Source of the DNA: Theobroma cacao
Taxonomy: Eukaryota; Streptophyta; Magnoliopsida; Malvales; Malvaceae
Direction of reading: 5' to 3'
Length of the DNA: 64,000 nt
Assembly (NCBI RefSeq): GCF_000208745.1
Contig: NC_030856.1
Coordinates: 6,334,946 to 6,398,945, forward strand
The notes under the pieces are model-generated. The model saw only the letters and a program-made list of their open reading frames with translations, ran no database searches and was not told the origin of the DNA. The position numbers were made by a program, and so were the translations under genes. Positions 1 to 18,690 of the stretch are shown one piece after another. Position 1 is the stretch's first letter. Every line of letters begins with the position of its first letter.

Positions 1-240
1 CTGTTGATTAATTGTCATTAATTAAAATATTTACAAGACATTGATATAATACTAATGTAGAGGGTAAAAATATCATGTGGTAATATCATTGTACCATGTC
101 AGCACCACATTTTGATTAACGATAATTAATTAATTATTAATCATAAAAATTTTAAAATAATAAATATTTGATTGAAGATAATAAAAAATTAAAAATTTAT
201 TTAAATTTTATTAAATAATTTAAGAATATATTTTTTTTAA
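1..240. repeat. Partial arm of a fold-back MITE
   Basis: AT-rich sequence with the same order of motifs as one half of the fold-back element at 1012-1447 and in the terpene synthase introns: a stretch around 1-130 resembling TPS1 intron 5 (13140-13330), then a TTTATTTAAATTTT-type arm near 196-212. It starts at the window edge, so its length is unknown. Assignment rests on visual similarity. Confidence 0.4.
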
Positions 241-1011
241 AAAAATATACAACTCCATCTATTTTTCTTCTTTCCTCTTACTTCTCTCCTACCAAATTAA
301 AGAAAAATAATAATAAAAAAACATCAGTTTCTTTCCTTTCTTTTTCCCTTCTAGACTAGTCCAAGTCAATGTCCTAAAAGAAGGGGAACTTTGCAAAGTG
401 TGAAATCCTATTTTTCATATGGTGTGTGTACTGGAAATGAATTAGGCAAATTGATCATCCTAGCCACAGCTTGGCTTGTTCATTTTTTACTTGAACTTCT
501 AATTTGGCTAATTTTGACCACTATCTTCTTTTCCTAAATCACCACCAAATTCTTCTTCTTCTCCTAGACATCCTAGGTTAGCTAATTTGCCTAATTGTCC
601 TACCCCAAAATATGTTAGATCAAACCAACTTATTCAGTTAGATTTATACAAAATTTTGAAAATAGTATAATCCTATAAACATTAATAATAGGGTTTTAAT
701 TTTACAAATAGATTTATATCTAATCGATCGTATTTGTTTATTTTGTATTTATTAATTTTTTATTTATAGTCAAATGTATATGATAATTCATATATACTCG
801 TTTGTGAAGTTTAAAAATTTTACTTTTGGTATTTTTTTTTTGCCTCATTTTTGGGTGTTTTGAGAGGAAAGCATGGAAATTTAGTTATAGACTTATGCCT
901 TATAGTAACTCTTTGACATATTGTGATAATTAAACTGTTTGCATATTTTGTATTAAAAATTTAATCATTCTTTTAATGGAATTAAGTTAATGCTAATTAA
1001 AAAAAAAGGTA
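241..1011. other. AT-rich intergenic stretch, no gene seen
   Basis: Low-complexity AT-rich DNA with no open frame of note and no recognisable protein, RNA gene or repeat boundary. Confidence 0.5.
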
Positions 1012-1447
1012 GAATACTTAAAAAGGTTTCCAAATTATAATAAAAAATTTAAATTTTTTATTATATTCAATTAAATTATTGTATTTTTGTTTTGAATAAG
1101 TAGATTTTTATAATTAATTGGAAACTAATCTAAGTTTCTCAAAATAACATTTTTCATTTTATACTGACTTGTCATAATAGATGATGATATAATATGTTGA
1201 TATAACATAGTGACGTTGTCACGTGACAATTTTACCTTCTATTATGATAAGTCAGCATCATAAATTAATGCTACGTGAATATAAAATGACAGATATCATT
1301 TTGGGTAATAAAAGTTATCTATTATTAGTTATAAGAATCTATTTGATTCATACAAAAATATATAAACTTGATTGAATATAATAAAAAATAAAAATTTATT
1401 TAAAATTTTGAAATAATTTAAGAATTTTTTAAAATATTATGTTATTA
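1012..1447. repeat. Fold-back MITE upstream of the Tat-SF1 gene
   Basis: The two ends are long imperfect inverted repeats: the left arm has AAATTTAAATTTTTTATTAT followed by a TTCAATTAAATT motif, and the right arm has the reverse complement of the same order (TTGAATATAATAAAAAATAA then TTTATTTAAAATTTT). The centre contains paired TGACTTGTCATAATAG and CTATTATGATAAGTCAGCAT, themselves inverted. The same family sits in intron 6 of all three terpene synthase copies. Ends are approximate and no target duplication was fixed. Confidence 0.55.
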
Positions 1448-1483
1448 AAAAAATACAAATATTTATGCATTTTTTGTCATTAA

Positions 1484-1989
1484 TTGAACTTATTTTTGTT
1501 GGAAAATAGCATGAATGGTCCATTACATCAGGATAGCCCTTTACCACAAGGTCCCAATGCAAAAAGGAAGAAAGCCCAAATCTTTACAACAAGGCTTGGC
1601 TTAACTATCCAAACCCAAAGCTTCTTCTTCCCCTTCTCCTCTTGGTTCTGGAAGCCTTTGCACTCTGCACATCTCTTCTTTCTCATTTCACTGTTCTTTT
1701 TGGGCTTTTCTCCATTTTTCAGTGCTGGTCCTTTCAGTCAGCTTCTTCGTCCCCTCCTTTTCGCTTCTTCGTTCTGGAATTTTCCCCCACCTGCTCTCTG
1801 CACCTCTTCTTTCTCTTTTCAGTGTTGTTTTTTTTTTAATTTTTCAGTTTGGGTTTGCAATTTCTTCTTCCTGGTTCCTGCATAATCTCTTCATTTGTGA
1901 TAAAATTGTGTCTTTTTGAATTAAGGGGAAAGTTATACAATATCCCATAACCTTGTTAGTGTCAAGTCGTGTCGACTGCGGCGCCGAAA
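1484..1989 (+). promoter_or_regulatory. Putative promoter and CT-rich 5' leader of the Tat-SF1 gene
   Basis: Between the MITE and the start codon lies a stretch rich in CTTCTTC and TTTCTC runs (about 1620-1880), typical of plant 5' untranslated leaders. An open frame of 133 codons runs through it, but its Phe/Ser/Leu-rich composition reflects only the pyrimidine richness. Transcription start not determined. Confidence 0.35.
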
Positions 1990-9285
<7,296 letters not shown>

Positions 9286-9549
9286 GTTTAGTCAGACCAC
9301 TCGAATACTTTGATGCTGGAACTGGCTTAATTTTGTATTATAAAACTAGTGGCTGTGCATCAAATGATTATTCAGATTTAATGTTGGGGATATTTCTTTT
9401 CTATGTTTCAGTTGAAGGTTCAGATAACTACTGATTATTCCTTTTTCCATTTTTTTTAACAGCATAGCAACATAGTCCATTACTAGTCTACAGTACCAAG
9501 GTTATAAACCTCATAGAAAATTGGAGGTGTTAAGGCACTTATATGTTCT

Positions 9550-9800
9550 CTATTCTCTCTTTGCAGCTCCTCTTTGTATTCTTCAAAACTACCTGGGAAA
9601 ATATGGAGGGTCCCATTTTCTACTACCCAAATTTGACACTTCTTTTCATCCTTCCGGACGATTGATATGAGCCTGGAACGATAGACTTACCAAAGTAACA
9701 CCAGTAAGCTCATCCAGTGCATCTATGCTCTGGATGTCCAAATGTTTTGTGTGGGCTCATGCAACAGCAATATGTGAGGTTTCGACATGGAAATTGAAGT
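9550..9800 (-). pseudogene. ABCF (GCN20-type) ATPase fragment, copy 1
   Basis: On the minus strand the sequence reads SKPHILLLHEPT, then HLDIQSIDALDELTG, then RLISIVRKDEKKCQIWVVEN and FPGSFEEYKEELQRE. This is the Walker B and D-loop region plus C-terminal segment of the second ATPase domain of plant ABCF proteins, which act on ribosomes and translation control. The Walker B Asp is His here, one extra base precedes the HLD motif, and another frameshift follows the TLVS segment where SHDSR is expected. Only about 80 residues of a roughly 600-residue family remain and there is no start. A relic; the later frameshift is shared with the copy at 27710, so decay began before the duplication. Confidence 0.8.
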
Positions 9801-11515
9801 AAAAACGACTTGGGCCTTCTATGCTTTTCAATCAAACAAGATAAATTATAAAACATCAGTTGATTTGAACAAAGTTTGTTTGATAAAAAGGGTGAGTTTA
9901 AATGCTAATTGAAAACTAAAAAGCACTAACAATTCATTTATCCATCTCGGATTAAGTTTAGTGCTTGGTCCTGTATGCAAAGGAAAGAAGATTGAGTATG
10001 GTACGTTTTAAGTCTTAATAAATCCATAACATATTATGTCATATGTCGAAATCATTGTTATTAGGAATTTCACTTCTATCAGTGAAAATGGTGTCTCTTT
10101 TACGAGTTAAAAAAACTTGACTCGTACATTATTCATGAAAAGGAGACATGACGCGTGATAAAAAATAATATCAACGAATATTAAATTATTTTATATTGAG
10201 CTTTAGAATCTTACATGTGATCACTCATATAAAATTATTTTTAATTAGTTTGACAAAACTTTTCACTAATTAGATCAATGTTTTAAATTAAAAATATATA
10301 TATATATATATATCTTTATCTATGCATGAGATTTTTGGAAATATTGGATTGTAGCAGTTAAAAAGGCTTGACTCTTACATTATTCATGAAAAAGAGACAT
10401 GGCACGTGATCAAAAATAATGTCAATGGATATTGAATTATTGTATGATGAGCTTTGAAATCTTACATATGATCAATGCATGCATGAGATTTTTGGAAATA
10501 TTAGATTTTGTTATATTTTGAAATTGATGAGGAATTGTTGAAAGATTTTAAAAATAAGATGAAAAGAAAAATAAGATTAATTGATTAATTTGATAAGTTA
10601 ATTGACTCAATAACAAGATTAGTGGACTCATATCCAGTGATTATGGATTAATGTGATGCAGAAAACTCCAAATATGTTTAATTGATTGAGTTAAAGTGGA
10701 AACTCAAATCCGGAAATTTGATTTTGAAATGAGTTAGTAAATTAATTTTATAAATTAAGTGATGAATTGGGTAAAAATTAAAATTTCAAAGCTAAGATGT
10801 AAAATCCTTAATTTGTGGATGGAGCAGGTCTAGTCAATAATAGTGTAGATACATTGGCCGATAAGTAAAGGTTACCTAATCCTTCAACTTATATGAAGTG
10901 TGCTTCCAAGTTATTGGGCAGGACGTTAATGTCCATCTACAGACAGTTAAATACCTTCAAATCAGTTCCAGTGTAGGCCGTGCAAAACGTGATCAGTGTG
11001 GCACCTCTGAGTGGTGGATAGGACGCGAGTGGTTATGGATTTTTTTAATTTTATTATACTTTTATTTATTTGTGAGAAAATGAGATATTTTTTATGTAAG
11101 GAATTATACACTAACCAATGAATCAAATACTCGAATATTGATTAATAATATTTATATATAAATGGTTATTAAGATCAATTAAATTGTTATAATAAATTAT
11201 TACAAAATTATTTTTATTAATAAATCACCCATTCTTTTGACTTGATACTATGAAAATTAAGAATATAAAGATTGCCTTACCCTTTGGGATTAGGTTAGTA
11301 TATATATTTATATCACTTATGAAATATGTATATGTATTCATAAATTAATATTTTACACTATTAATATGTAATATTAGCTAATAACTTGAGGTTGGTTCAA
11401 CCCTAGTTATATGTATTCTCTTATTTAAAAAGTTGAATTTAAATTTATTTTATTAATTTTTTGGTGTTACATTTAATTAAATAACATAAATAACATAAAT
11501 GTATTCATCGTTCCT
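9801..11515. other. Intergenic DNA with a local tandem duplication
   Basis: No gene seen. A segment of about 140 bp around 10105-10245 (from GACTCGTACATTATTCATGAA to the ATCTTACATGTGATC motif) recurs at about 10352-10480, while the paralogous region at 28255-28375 has it once. A (TA)n run lies at 10292-10312. Open frame 10898-11083 has no family resemblance. The right part is the TPS1 upstream region, alignable with 28580-29205. Confidence 0.5.
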
Positions 11516-11519
11516 CAAG

Positions 11520-11527
11520 TATAAATA
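11520..11527 (+). promoter_or_regulatory. TATA box of TPS1
   Basis: TATAAATA in the context CAAGTATAAATACCCC, 103 bp before the start codon. The same context occurs 100 bp before TPS2 (29208), so the core promoter was copied with the gene. Confidence 0.7.
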
Positions 11528-11622
11528 CCCCCTCTGGATCAACTCTACTCTCTCATTGTGGCAGAAAAGCAGTAAAGCAAAGGCTAGTTTATCACCAGTT
11601 TTATATATATAATAATCAGTTG

Positions 11623-14600
11623 ATGATGATGATGAACTCTTCTACTGGTCAAGGCAATGTCCCTCGACGCAGAAATGCTGATCACGTTCCCAGCATTTGG
11701 GATCCTCAATTCATCATGTCCCTTACAGCTCCTTATACGGTATATATATAGTTAATGAAGTCTCATTAATTATCTTCATACACAAGCTTGATTGAGCTGA
11801 TGATTTTAACCTGGTTTGCAGTACGAGGATGAGCATGCAGCCCGGTTGGAAGTGTTGAAAGAAGATGCCAAAAGCTTGATTGCTGCCACTTCCATGGAAG
11901 ATCCTCGTGACCTGTTGAAGCTCATTGACACCATTCAGCGGTTAGGAGTTGCTTATCACTTTGAGAAGGAGATTAAGGTGGCTCTTCATCTTGTTCATGC
12001 TTATATTCCTACTGATCTTTACCATACAGCTTTGCAATTTCGACTTCTACGTGGGAATGGTTTTTCCATCAGCTCAGGTGAAAGCATGACTAGAAAACGT
12101 TATCAAAGACACTTGAACATTTGATAAAATCTTACCTTAACATGCAATATTATATCTAACTATCTTCATCATAACTCAAAACAGATGTGTTCAACAAATT
12201 CACGGATAAAGATGGGAAATTCATGGACAACCTAAGAGAAGATGTGGCAGGGCTTTTGAGCTTGTTTGAGGCAGCACATCTTGGGATACCAGGAGAAGAT
12301 GTCTTAGAAGAAGCAAAGAGTTTTAGCAGAAATCATCTCAATTTGTTAACAGGAAAGCTGGAGAGTAACATAGCTGAGCAAGTCCGACAGTCCCTGGACG
12401 TTCCGCTGCATCGGAGAATGGTAAGGAGTGAAGCAAGGAACTTCATTGAAGCCTACCAAAGGGATAGTGCAAAGAGCTCTGTCTTGCTCGAGCTTGCTAA
12501 GTTGGATTACAATGTCTTGCAAGCAACCTACCTAAAAGAGCTAAAGGAGCTAGCAGAGTAATAAGCTATAAATCTATCTACCCACTTTGATATTGCTTTT
12601 CTCAAACATGGCTAAACTTTGTGGGCCCATGCAGGTGGTGGGAGGACATCAACTTCAAGGAGAAGCTACCTTTCGGCCGGGATCGATTGATAGAATGCCA
12701 TATTGTGGCAGTGGGATCAATCTCTAACCCCCAATTCTCCCAAGGCAGGAAGAATGCTGCAAAATTCTGTGCTATAGGAACATATGTTGATGATGTATAC
12801 GACAATTATGGATCAATTGATGAGCTTGAAAAATTCATTGAAGCGTTGGATCGGTACAGTATTATACGTTTACATTAATATATTCATTCTGATCTCTTCA
12901 TGCCAAATCGTTTATATTTCCTAACAGATGGGATATTAAGGTCATGGAGGAACTCCCGGAGTACATGAAAGTATGCTACTTAGCCCTGTATAACTCCGTT
13001 GATGAAGTAGTCCAAGATGCCTCGAAACACCTTGACCTGGATGTTCTACCTTATGTTAAGGACACAGTAAGTGCTTAAGACTAATGGTCACGAGAGTGAA
13101 AAGGATATCTATTGGCGATCACATGAAAAATTATTGACATAATACTTTTATTAAGTTAAATTAAGTTTATGTATTTTATTTTGAACTAAATAGATTTTGA
13201 TTAACGATTGATTAATTGTCATTAGTTAAAATATCGTTTATAATTTAATACTCACGTAATGAGTGAAAAATATTACATAATCATATCATCATATTGCACT
13301 AACATATTATGTCATCATATTAATGCATGCATTTCCAACTTTAAATGTGATGCCTTTGATTTTCGATAGTAAAAAATGCATGAATAGTTTTATATTTGAT
13401 TTTACATTAAGTGCTTATATTTGACCTGTTCAAAAAGTCTAGATCAATCTCCTCTTTCTTGATAAAAGAATAATATTTGTAAATAATTAAGAAATTTGTG
13501 TTGAATGCAGTGGATAGCTTATTGTAAAGGAATGCTGAAAGAAGCACAATGGAATCAGAGTGGATACATGCCGACTTTTGATGAATATTTAAAAAATGCA
13601 TGGATCTCTATTGGTGCTCTAGTACTCTTGACCATTTCTTATTTCGGCATAAGCGAGTCCATAACTGAATATTTGCCTCACTGCATTGAGAATTGGTCTA
13701 CCTCTGAGTTATTTTATCAGACTTGCCTTATTTCAAGGCTTGTAGACGATTTAATGACCTCCAAGGTACAATTAATTTGCATCAAATTTGTCATAATCTT
13801 ACACTGCATATGCATAGTTATAAAAAAATACTTAGAAACACTTTAAATTATTTTAAAAATTTTAAATAAATTTTTATTCTTTTATTACGTTCAATCAAAT
13901 TTTTATACTTTTATTTTAAACCAAATAAAACTTTATGCTTTATTTTGAGTAAAATAAATCATTATAATTATTGACTTTGTCAAAATGTCACATGCCATTT
14001 CATATTACATATCGCTAACATGGCATGCTGACATGTTATAATGGAGAATAACGTGACATGCTGATGTGGCATAATGACATGATCATGTGATATTTTCACT
14101 CTCCACATCAGCGTCACGTCAGCGATACGAGAGTATAAAAGGACAAATAATATTTTAATTAATGATAATTAATCAATCATTAGTTATAAAAATTTATTTG
14201 ATTCAAAATAAAAATATAAGTAATTGATTGAACACAGTAAAAAAATAAAGATTTATTTAAATTTTTTTGAATTGTTGAAGAGTTTTTTTCAAGTGTTCTA
14301 TTATAAAGATTCAAGACTAAATTAATAAGTTGACTCTAATTTGTTATATCTTGTCATGGAGGAAGGCCGAGATGGAAAGAGGAGAGACAGTGAACTCAAT
14401 TCGATGTTACATGATCCAACATGATGTGTCAGAGGAAGAAGCACAAGATGACATGGAAGGCCTCATTAGCTACTCATGGAAGAAGCTTAACGAGATGGTT
14501 GTTCACAATTCTTATCCTCTTCCAATGGTGAAACTAGCAATGGACACGGCACAATGCGTACACCGAATATACAAGTATGGTGACTTCTTTGCTACTCAAA

Positions 14601-14662
14601 CCACCCAAGCCAAAATAGATTGTGTGCGTAAATTGCTGTTTGAGTCCATCCCCATGGAATGA
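11623..14662 (+). CDS. TPS: TPS1: class I terpene synthase, complete, 7 exons
   Basis: Exons 11623-11739, 11822-12077, 12185-12557, 12635-12853, 12928-13066, 13511-13765 and 14366-14662 join in frame to 551 aa, the seven-exon structure typical of angiosperm mono- and sesquiterpene synthases. Visible motifs: RRx8W (residues 16-26), RDR (264-266), DDVYD (301-305) and the second metal-binding motif DDLMTSKAE (447-455). These bind Mg and the prenyl diphosphate, whose ionisation starts cyclisation. RRx8W lies almost at the start, so there is no plastid transit peptide; cytosolic location and a farnesyl diphosphate substrate are inferred. The tryptophan usually found a few residues after RDR is replaced (ECHIVAVG). 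The start is a run of four ATG codons and the first was taken. Clade (TPS-a or TPS-b) and product cannot be told from sequence alone. Confidence 0.9.
13826..14310. repeat. Fold-back MITE in TPS1 intron 6
   Basis: About 200-bp inverted arms: the left arm runs from CACTTTAAATTATTTT through TTCAATCAAATTTTTATACTT, and the right arm is the reverse complement with TTGAACACAGTAAAAAAATA and TTTATTTAAATTTTTT. The centre has short palindromes around ATGACATGATCATGTGAT. It is present at the same intron position in TPS2 and TPS3, so insertion preceded duplication. Boundaries approximate. Confidence 0.6.
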
Positions 14663-15383
14663 AAGGAGCAAGCAAAGGGTGACAAAAAGAATGAAGGATC
14701 ATCAACATTAGACTGGGAAATTTAAGGTTCCAAGTTTGTTGTTGATTTTATAAAGTTTCCATAATGTGGTTCCTAGTTTGGTTTCGTTATCTTTTAAATA
14801 AAGATATAACTGAGATTGTAACTTAATAATCTCAAGTTTGAATTTTATGATAAGTAGTGTAAAATTTATATTTGAGATAAAAGAGAACTACTCTTTATCG
14901 TGTAAATTAGGATTGCATGTACTGAAATATTAATATTAATAAAGATGTTACATATTGAGTGTTGGTGAATAAAAGTGAAATGAAATTTTTAATGCAAAAC
15001 TAGTTGATTTGATCTTTCATAGCATAAAAGTTAATGAGATAAATACTAAATTTGTCATCATTATATTTTAGTTATGTAGAATTTTATCAAGGTATTTTTA
15101 CTATAATTAATTTTTTAAGAAAAGGAAAAAAATACCTTCACGTAAAAAAACGTTTTTACCGACAAATTCATTCTTATTGGCTGTTACCAATGAAATACCA
15201 ACTGATTTCCAATCAAATTGTGACAGGCACGTTACTGGAGTATTTGACTTTTAAATAGAATTACAGAAAACCACTTTGTCATAGATTTAGCTCTATAACT
15301 TCAAATTGACTGTAAAAAATGAATAACATATTACACTTACTATTTTTTTTTGCCTAATAAAAATAAAAAAAATGGTTCCATCT
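14663..15383. other. TPS1 3' flank
   Basis: The 3' untranslated and downstream region, alignable by eye with 48981-49680 after TPS3 (shared GTTCCAAGTTTGTTGTTGAT-type and TTGAGATAAAAGAG segments). No gene seen. The retroelement begins directly after GGTTCCATCT; the uninterrupted site survives near 49670. Confidence 0.6.
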
Positions 15384-16229
15384 TGTAAAGGGTTTTTTTG
15401 TGGTAGGAAGAGGGAGCATTGCAAACAAGTAAAAAATGTATTGGAGGCGATGGAGAGAAAGATCAGAATAGTTTCTGAAGTACTCAGTGTCGTGGTAAAA
15501 GGAAGATAATAAGAAGAGAATAAGTAGAGAATTAGAGGGTCAAAGAAAAGCTTTTAGTGAGAATAAGGTGGTTCTAGAAAAAAAAAAGTTCCTCAAATGA
15601 ATTGTGCATGCTCTATATATAGTGCCAGAAATAATAGTTACTCAAGAATGGACTATAATGCATATAATGAAAAACAACTTTAATATTGGGTGACCATTAC
15701 TAAGTTTTTAATGTTCAGTAATAGTTAGAAATCCATTATATAACTATTAAAGTAATGGATTTTGATGACCGTTAATAACATAATGAGATTTATTCTTGAG
15801 TAGAGGATAAATGGAAAAGGTATACAGGAAAAGCTCTGCGAGAACAATTTAAAGGAAAAAGGTCTACTTGAATAGGTATAAGAGAAAAAGGTAAGAGGGA
15901 GAAACACTTGTACTTTAAGAAAAAGTTAAGAAAATACCTCTTAACTACCTTCATATTTGAGACCAAGCTAAACTCTTTGGAATATCTCAAGATGAAAGTA
16001 ACTAGTGAACCATGTCTCTTATTCCAGGTTGCTTTCACTACCATTCATATAAAATGATTATTTTATGTGAAGTAGTTATTCTACTTGTATTAGTTATTTC
16101 ACATAGAGTAGTGCTTTACTTATTCTAGTTGTTCTGCGTGAAGTAATACTTCACTTGTTTTAGTTGTTCTAGGTGAAGTAGTGTTTCATCCATAATAGTT
16201 GTTTTCATTCTTCTCTGCACAATATTACA
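15384..16229 (-). repeat. Left (3') LTR of the gypsy element
   Basis: Begins TGTAAAGGGTTTTTTTGTGG and ends GCACAATATTACA on the plus strand (TGT...ACA). It aligns over its length with 22911-23744, sharing CTCTATATATAGTGCCAGAA and GTAGTGTTTCA. A TATATATA box (15614-15621), conserved in the other LTR, would direct minus-strand transcription. Confidence 0.75.
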
Positions 16230-17219
16230 CTGTAAAATAATTATTTAGAGAATAGGTGTTAATTAAAATTAAGTATCTACATTTTGCCCCCTGCATAAGA
16301 ATTCTTACTTAAAAATAATTCTTATGCATTAATTTAGGGAAAAGTTTTATTTTGTATTATAATGCATTATATAGTAATGTCTTAGATAGTATTGCCTTAG
16401 ATAGTAACACCTAGGAGAATAACATGTTACTATCTTGTGTAACGTGTGATGCCAATATCTTGTGTAATATTTGATTAATTATGTAATAATATATTTTTCA
16501 TATAAAATAAGATTTTCAAGATACAAACGGTAAAAAGATAATTAATCTTTTTCATAAAAACCTTGATTCTGTGTGCCTTATAAATACAAAATTACTGTGA
16601 ACAATTCTCTTCATTTAGATTCAAAGTAAAGCAAAATAGAATTTAAAGCAAGTTGATACTTTTGCAAATCTTTTCGAGCAAATAAGTTTTTCTTCTTCTT
16701 GTAATTTCTTGTTTGATCTTTTCTTTTTTACTTGTATTTTTCTTACTTTTCATAAAAAAATTGAATTTCTCGTGCTTGTTGCTCCTTGCATGAAATTTTT
16801 TTAAGTTAAAATATGAAACAAGAAATTTTTTATACATGAGATGAAGTTTTTTGATTAAAAGAGAATTGTTTTTATATATGTTCAAGCAAACAAACAAATT
16901 ATTTGATTTTAAAAGAAGAAGATAGCAAAAAAGAAAGAAGAAAAGAAAGAAAAGATTAATTATATATATTTTTTCTTTGAACAGTTGCGCATGGATTCCA
17001 TGCTCTCCTTTTATTTTGATAAGCTATTTTATCTTTAGCGTACTCTCCTTTGATAACACAACTCTATTTTGTCTTTTTACTTTGTTTGGAACAATAAATA
17101 GTTATTTTGTCTTTAGCCTTTTTTTCATATTAGATTGAAGTTTGTTTTGATGTTTTGAGGCTCACAGCACTTTTCTAATTAGATCTCGCAGCATATGCTT
17201 CATTTTTTAATTATTTATA
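16230..17219. other. Non-coding interior of the gypsy element
   Basis: AT-rich sequence between the left LTR and the mobile-domain pseudogene. Frames here (for example minus 16643-16897) are Lys/Asn-rich and show no family motif. Confidence 0.4.
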
Positions 17220-18690
17220 TATATTGAATTTTTATTTTACTGTTTTATTTATTTATAATATATATTTTTAGCAATAATAATAATAATAATGAAATCTATA
17301 ATTTTGATAAGCTTTTTTTTGTTTTATTTTGTTGTTGTTGTTATTGTTGTTTTTACTTAATAAATAAATAAATCAATATTGTGTATATATACTTATCTCT
17401 TTTTTCATGATCATTTTTATAGTCTTTTTTTTCCATCTACCTCAATGCCTAGGGCACGTTTTCCTCCAAAGATTCAAAATGGTAAACTTGGAATTGCTAC
17501 AATACAAAAAAAGACTACTAGACATAAGAGGAAGACCATTGTTTTTGAAGTAGTTCCTCCCAAAAAGATTAAAATAGGAAAGAATGGTGAAGTTCCTCAT
17601 CTTCTTGAAAATTGGGAAGATGAAATTATTAGAGAAAGAGAATAATATTGTTTTTGGGAAGAAGTCCATGTCAAACAAAGTTGACGAACATCTTTTTGAA
17701 CCTGTTGGATATGATTAGAATCGTCTATACTCAGAAGCACCTCTTCATAAAAGAATTGGTATCCTAGGACCATCAATTCTAAAGTTCAAGTTTGAGCATG
17801 GTGAGTTTTCACTTTATGTTACTAAGCTAGGCTTTAATTATCAATTTGTTCATGACTGGAATGAATGGGTAAACAAGGTGTTGAAGAATCCTATTCATGT
17901 TAAACTTCTCTCAACTGTTAGAATTTTGATAAGCTTTCATTTATAGATTTCATATATAATGAATCCTTTTTCTGTATATTGCATTTTTATTTTACTGTTT
18001 TATTTATTTATAATATATATTTTTAGCAATAATAATAATAATGAAATCTATAATTTTGATAAGCTTTTTTTTGTTTTATTTTGTTGTTGTTGTTATTGTT
18101 GTTTTTACTTAATAAATAAATAAATCAATATTGTGTATATATACTTATATCTTTTTTCATGATCATTTTTATAGTCTTCTTTTTCCATCTACCTCAATGC
18201 CTAGGGCACGTTTTTCTCCAAAGATTCATTATGGTAAACTTGGAAGTGCCACAATACGGAAAAAGACCACGCACATAAGAGGAAGACCATTGTTTTCGAA
18301 GTAGTTCCTCCCAAAAAGATTAAAGTAGGAAAGAATGGTGAAATTCTTCCACTTCTTGAAAATTAGGAAGATGAAATTATTAGATAAAGAGAATAAGATT
18401 GTTTTTGGGAAGAAGTCCATGTCAAACAAAGTTGACGAACATCTTTTTGAACCTGTTGGATATGATTAGAATCGTCTATGCTCAGAAGCACCTATTCATA
18501 AAAGAATTAGTATCCTAAGACCGTCAATTCTAAAGTTCAAGTTTGAGCATAGTGAGTTTCCACTTTATGTTACTAAGCTAGGCTTTAATTATCAGTTTGT
18601 TCATGACTAGGATGAATGGGTAAACAAGGTATTGAAGAATCCTATTTAAGTTAAACTTCTCTAAACTGTTAGAATACTTGAAATTGTACA
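17220..18690. repeat. Tandem duplication of about 752 bp
   Basis: The segment about 17222-17935 recurs at about 17979-18685. Both contain GCAATAATAATAATAAT, a TTGTTGTTGTTATTGTTG run, the start ATGCCTAGGGCACG (17445 and 18197) and TTAAACTTCTCT near the end. The copies differ by scattered substitutions and small indels. The duplication repeats the 5' part of the mobile-domain pseudogene. Confidence 0.8.

Noticed and set aside
1484..1885. 133-codon open frame before the Tat-SF1 start
   Set aside because: Phe/Ser/Leu-rich translation of a pyrimidine-rich leader; no family motif and it ends before the real start codon.
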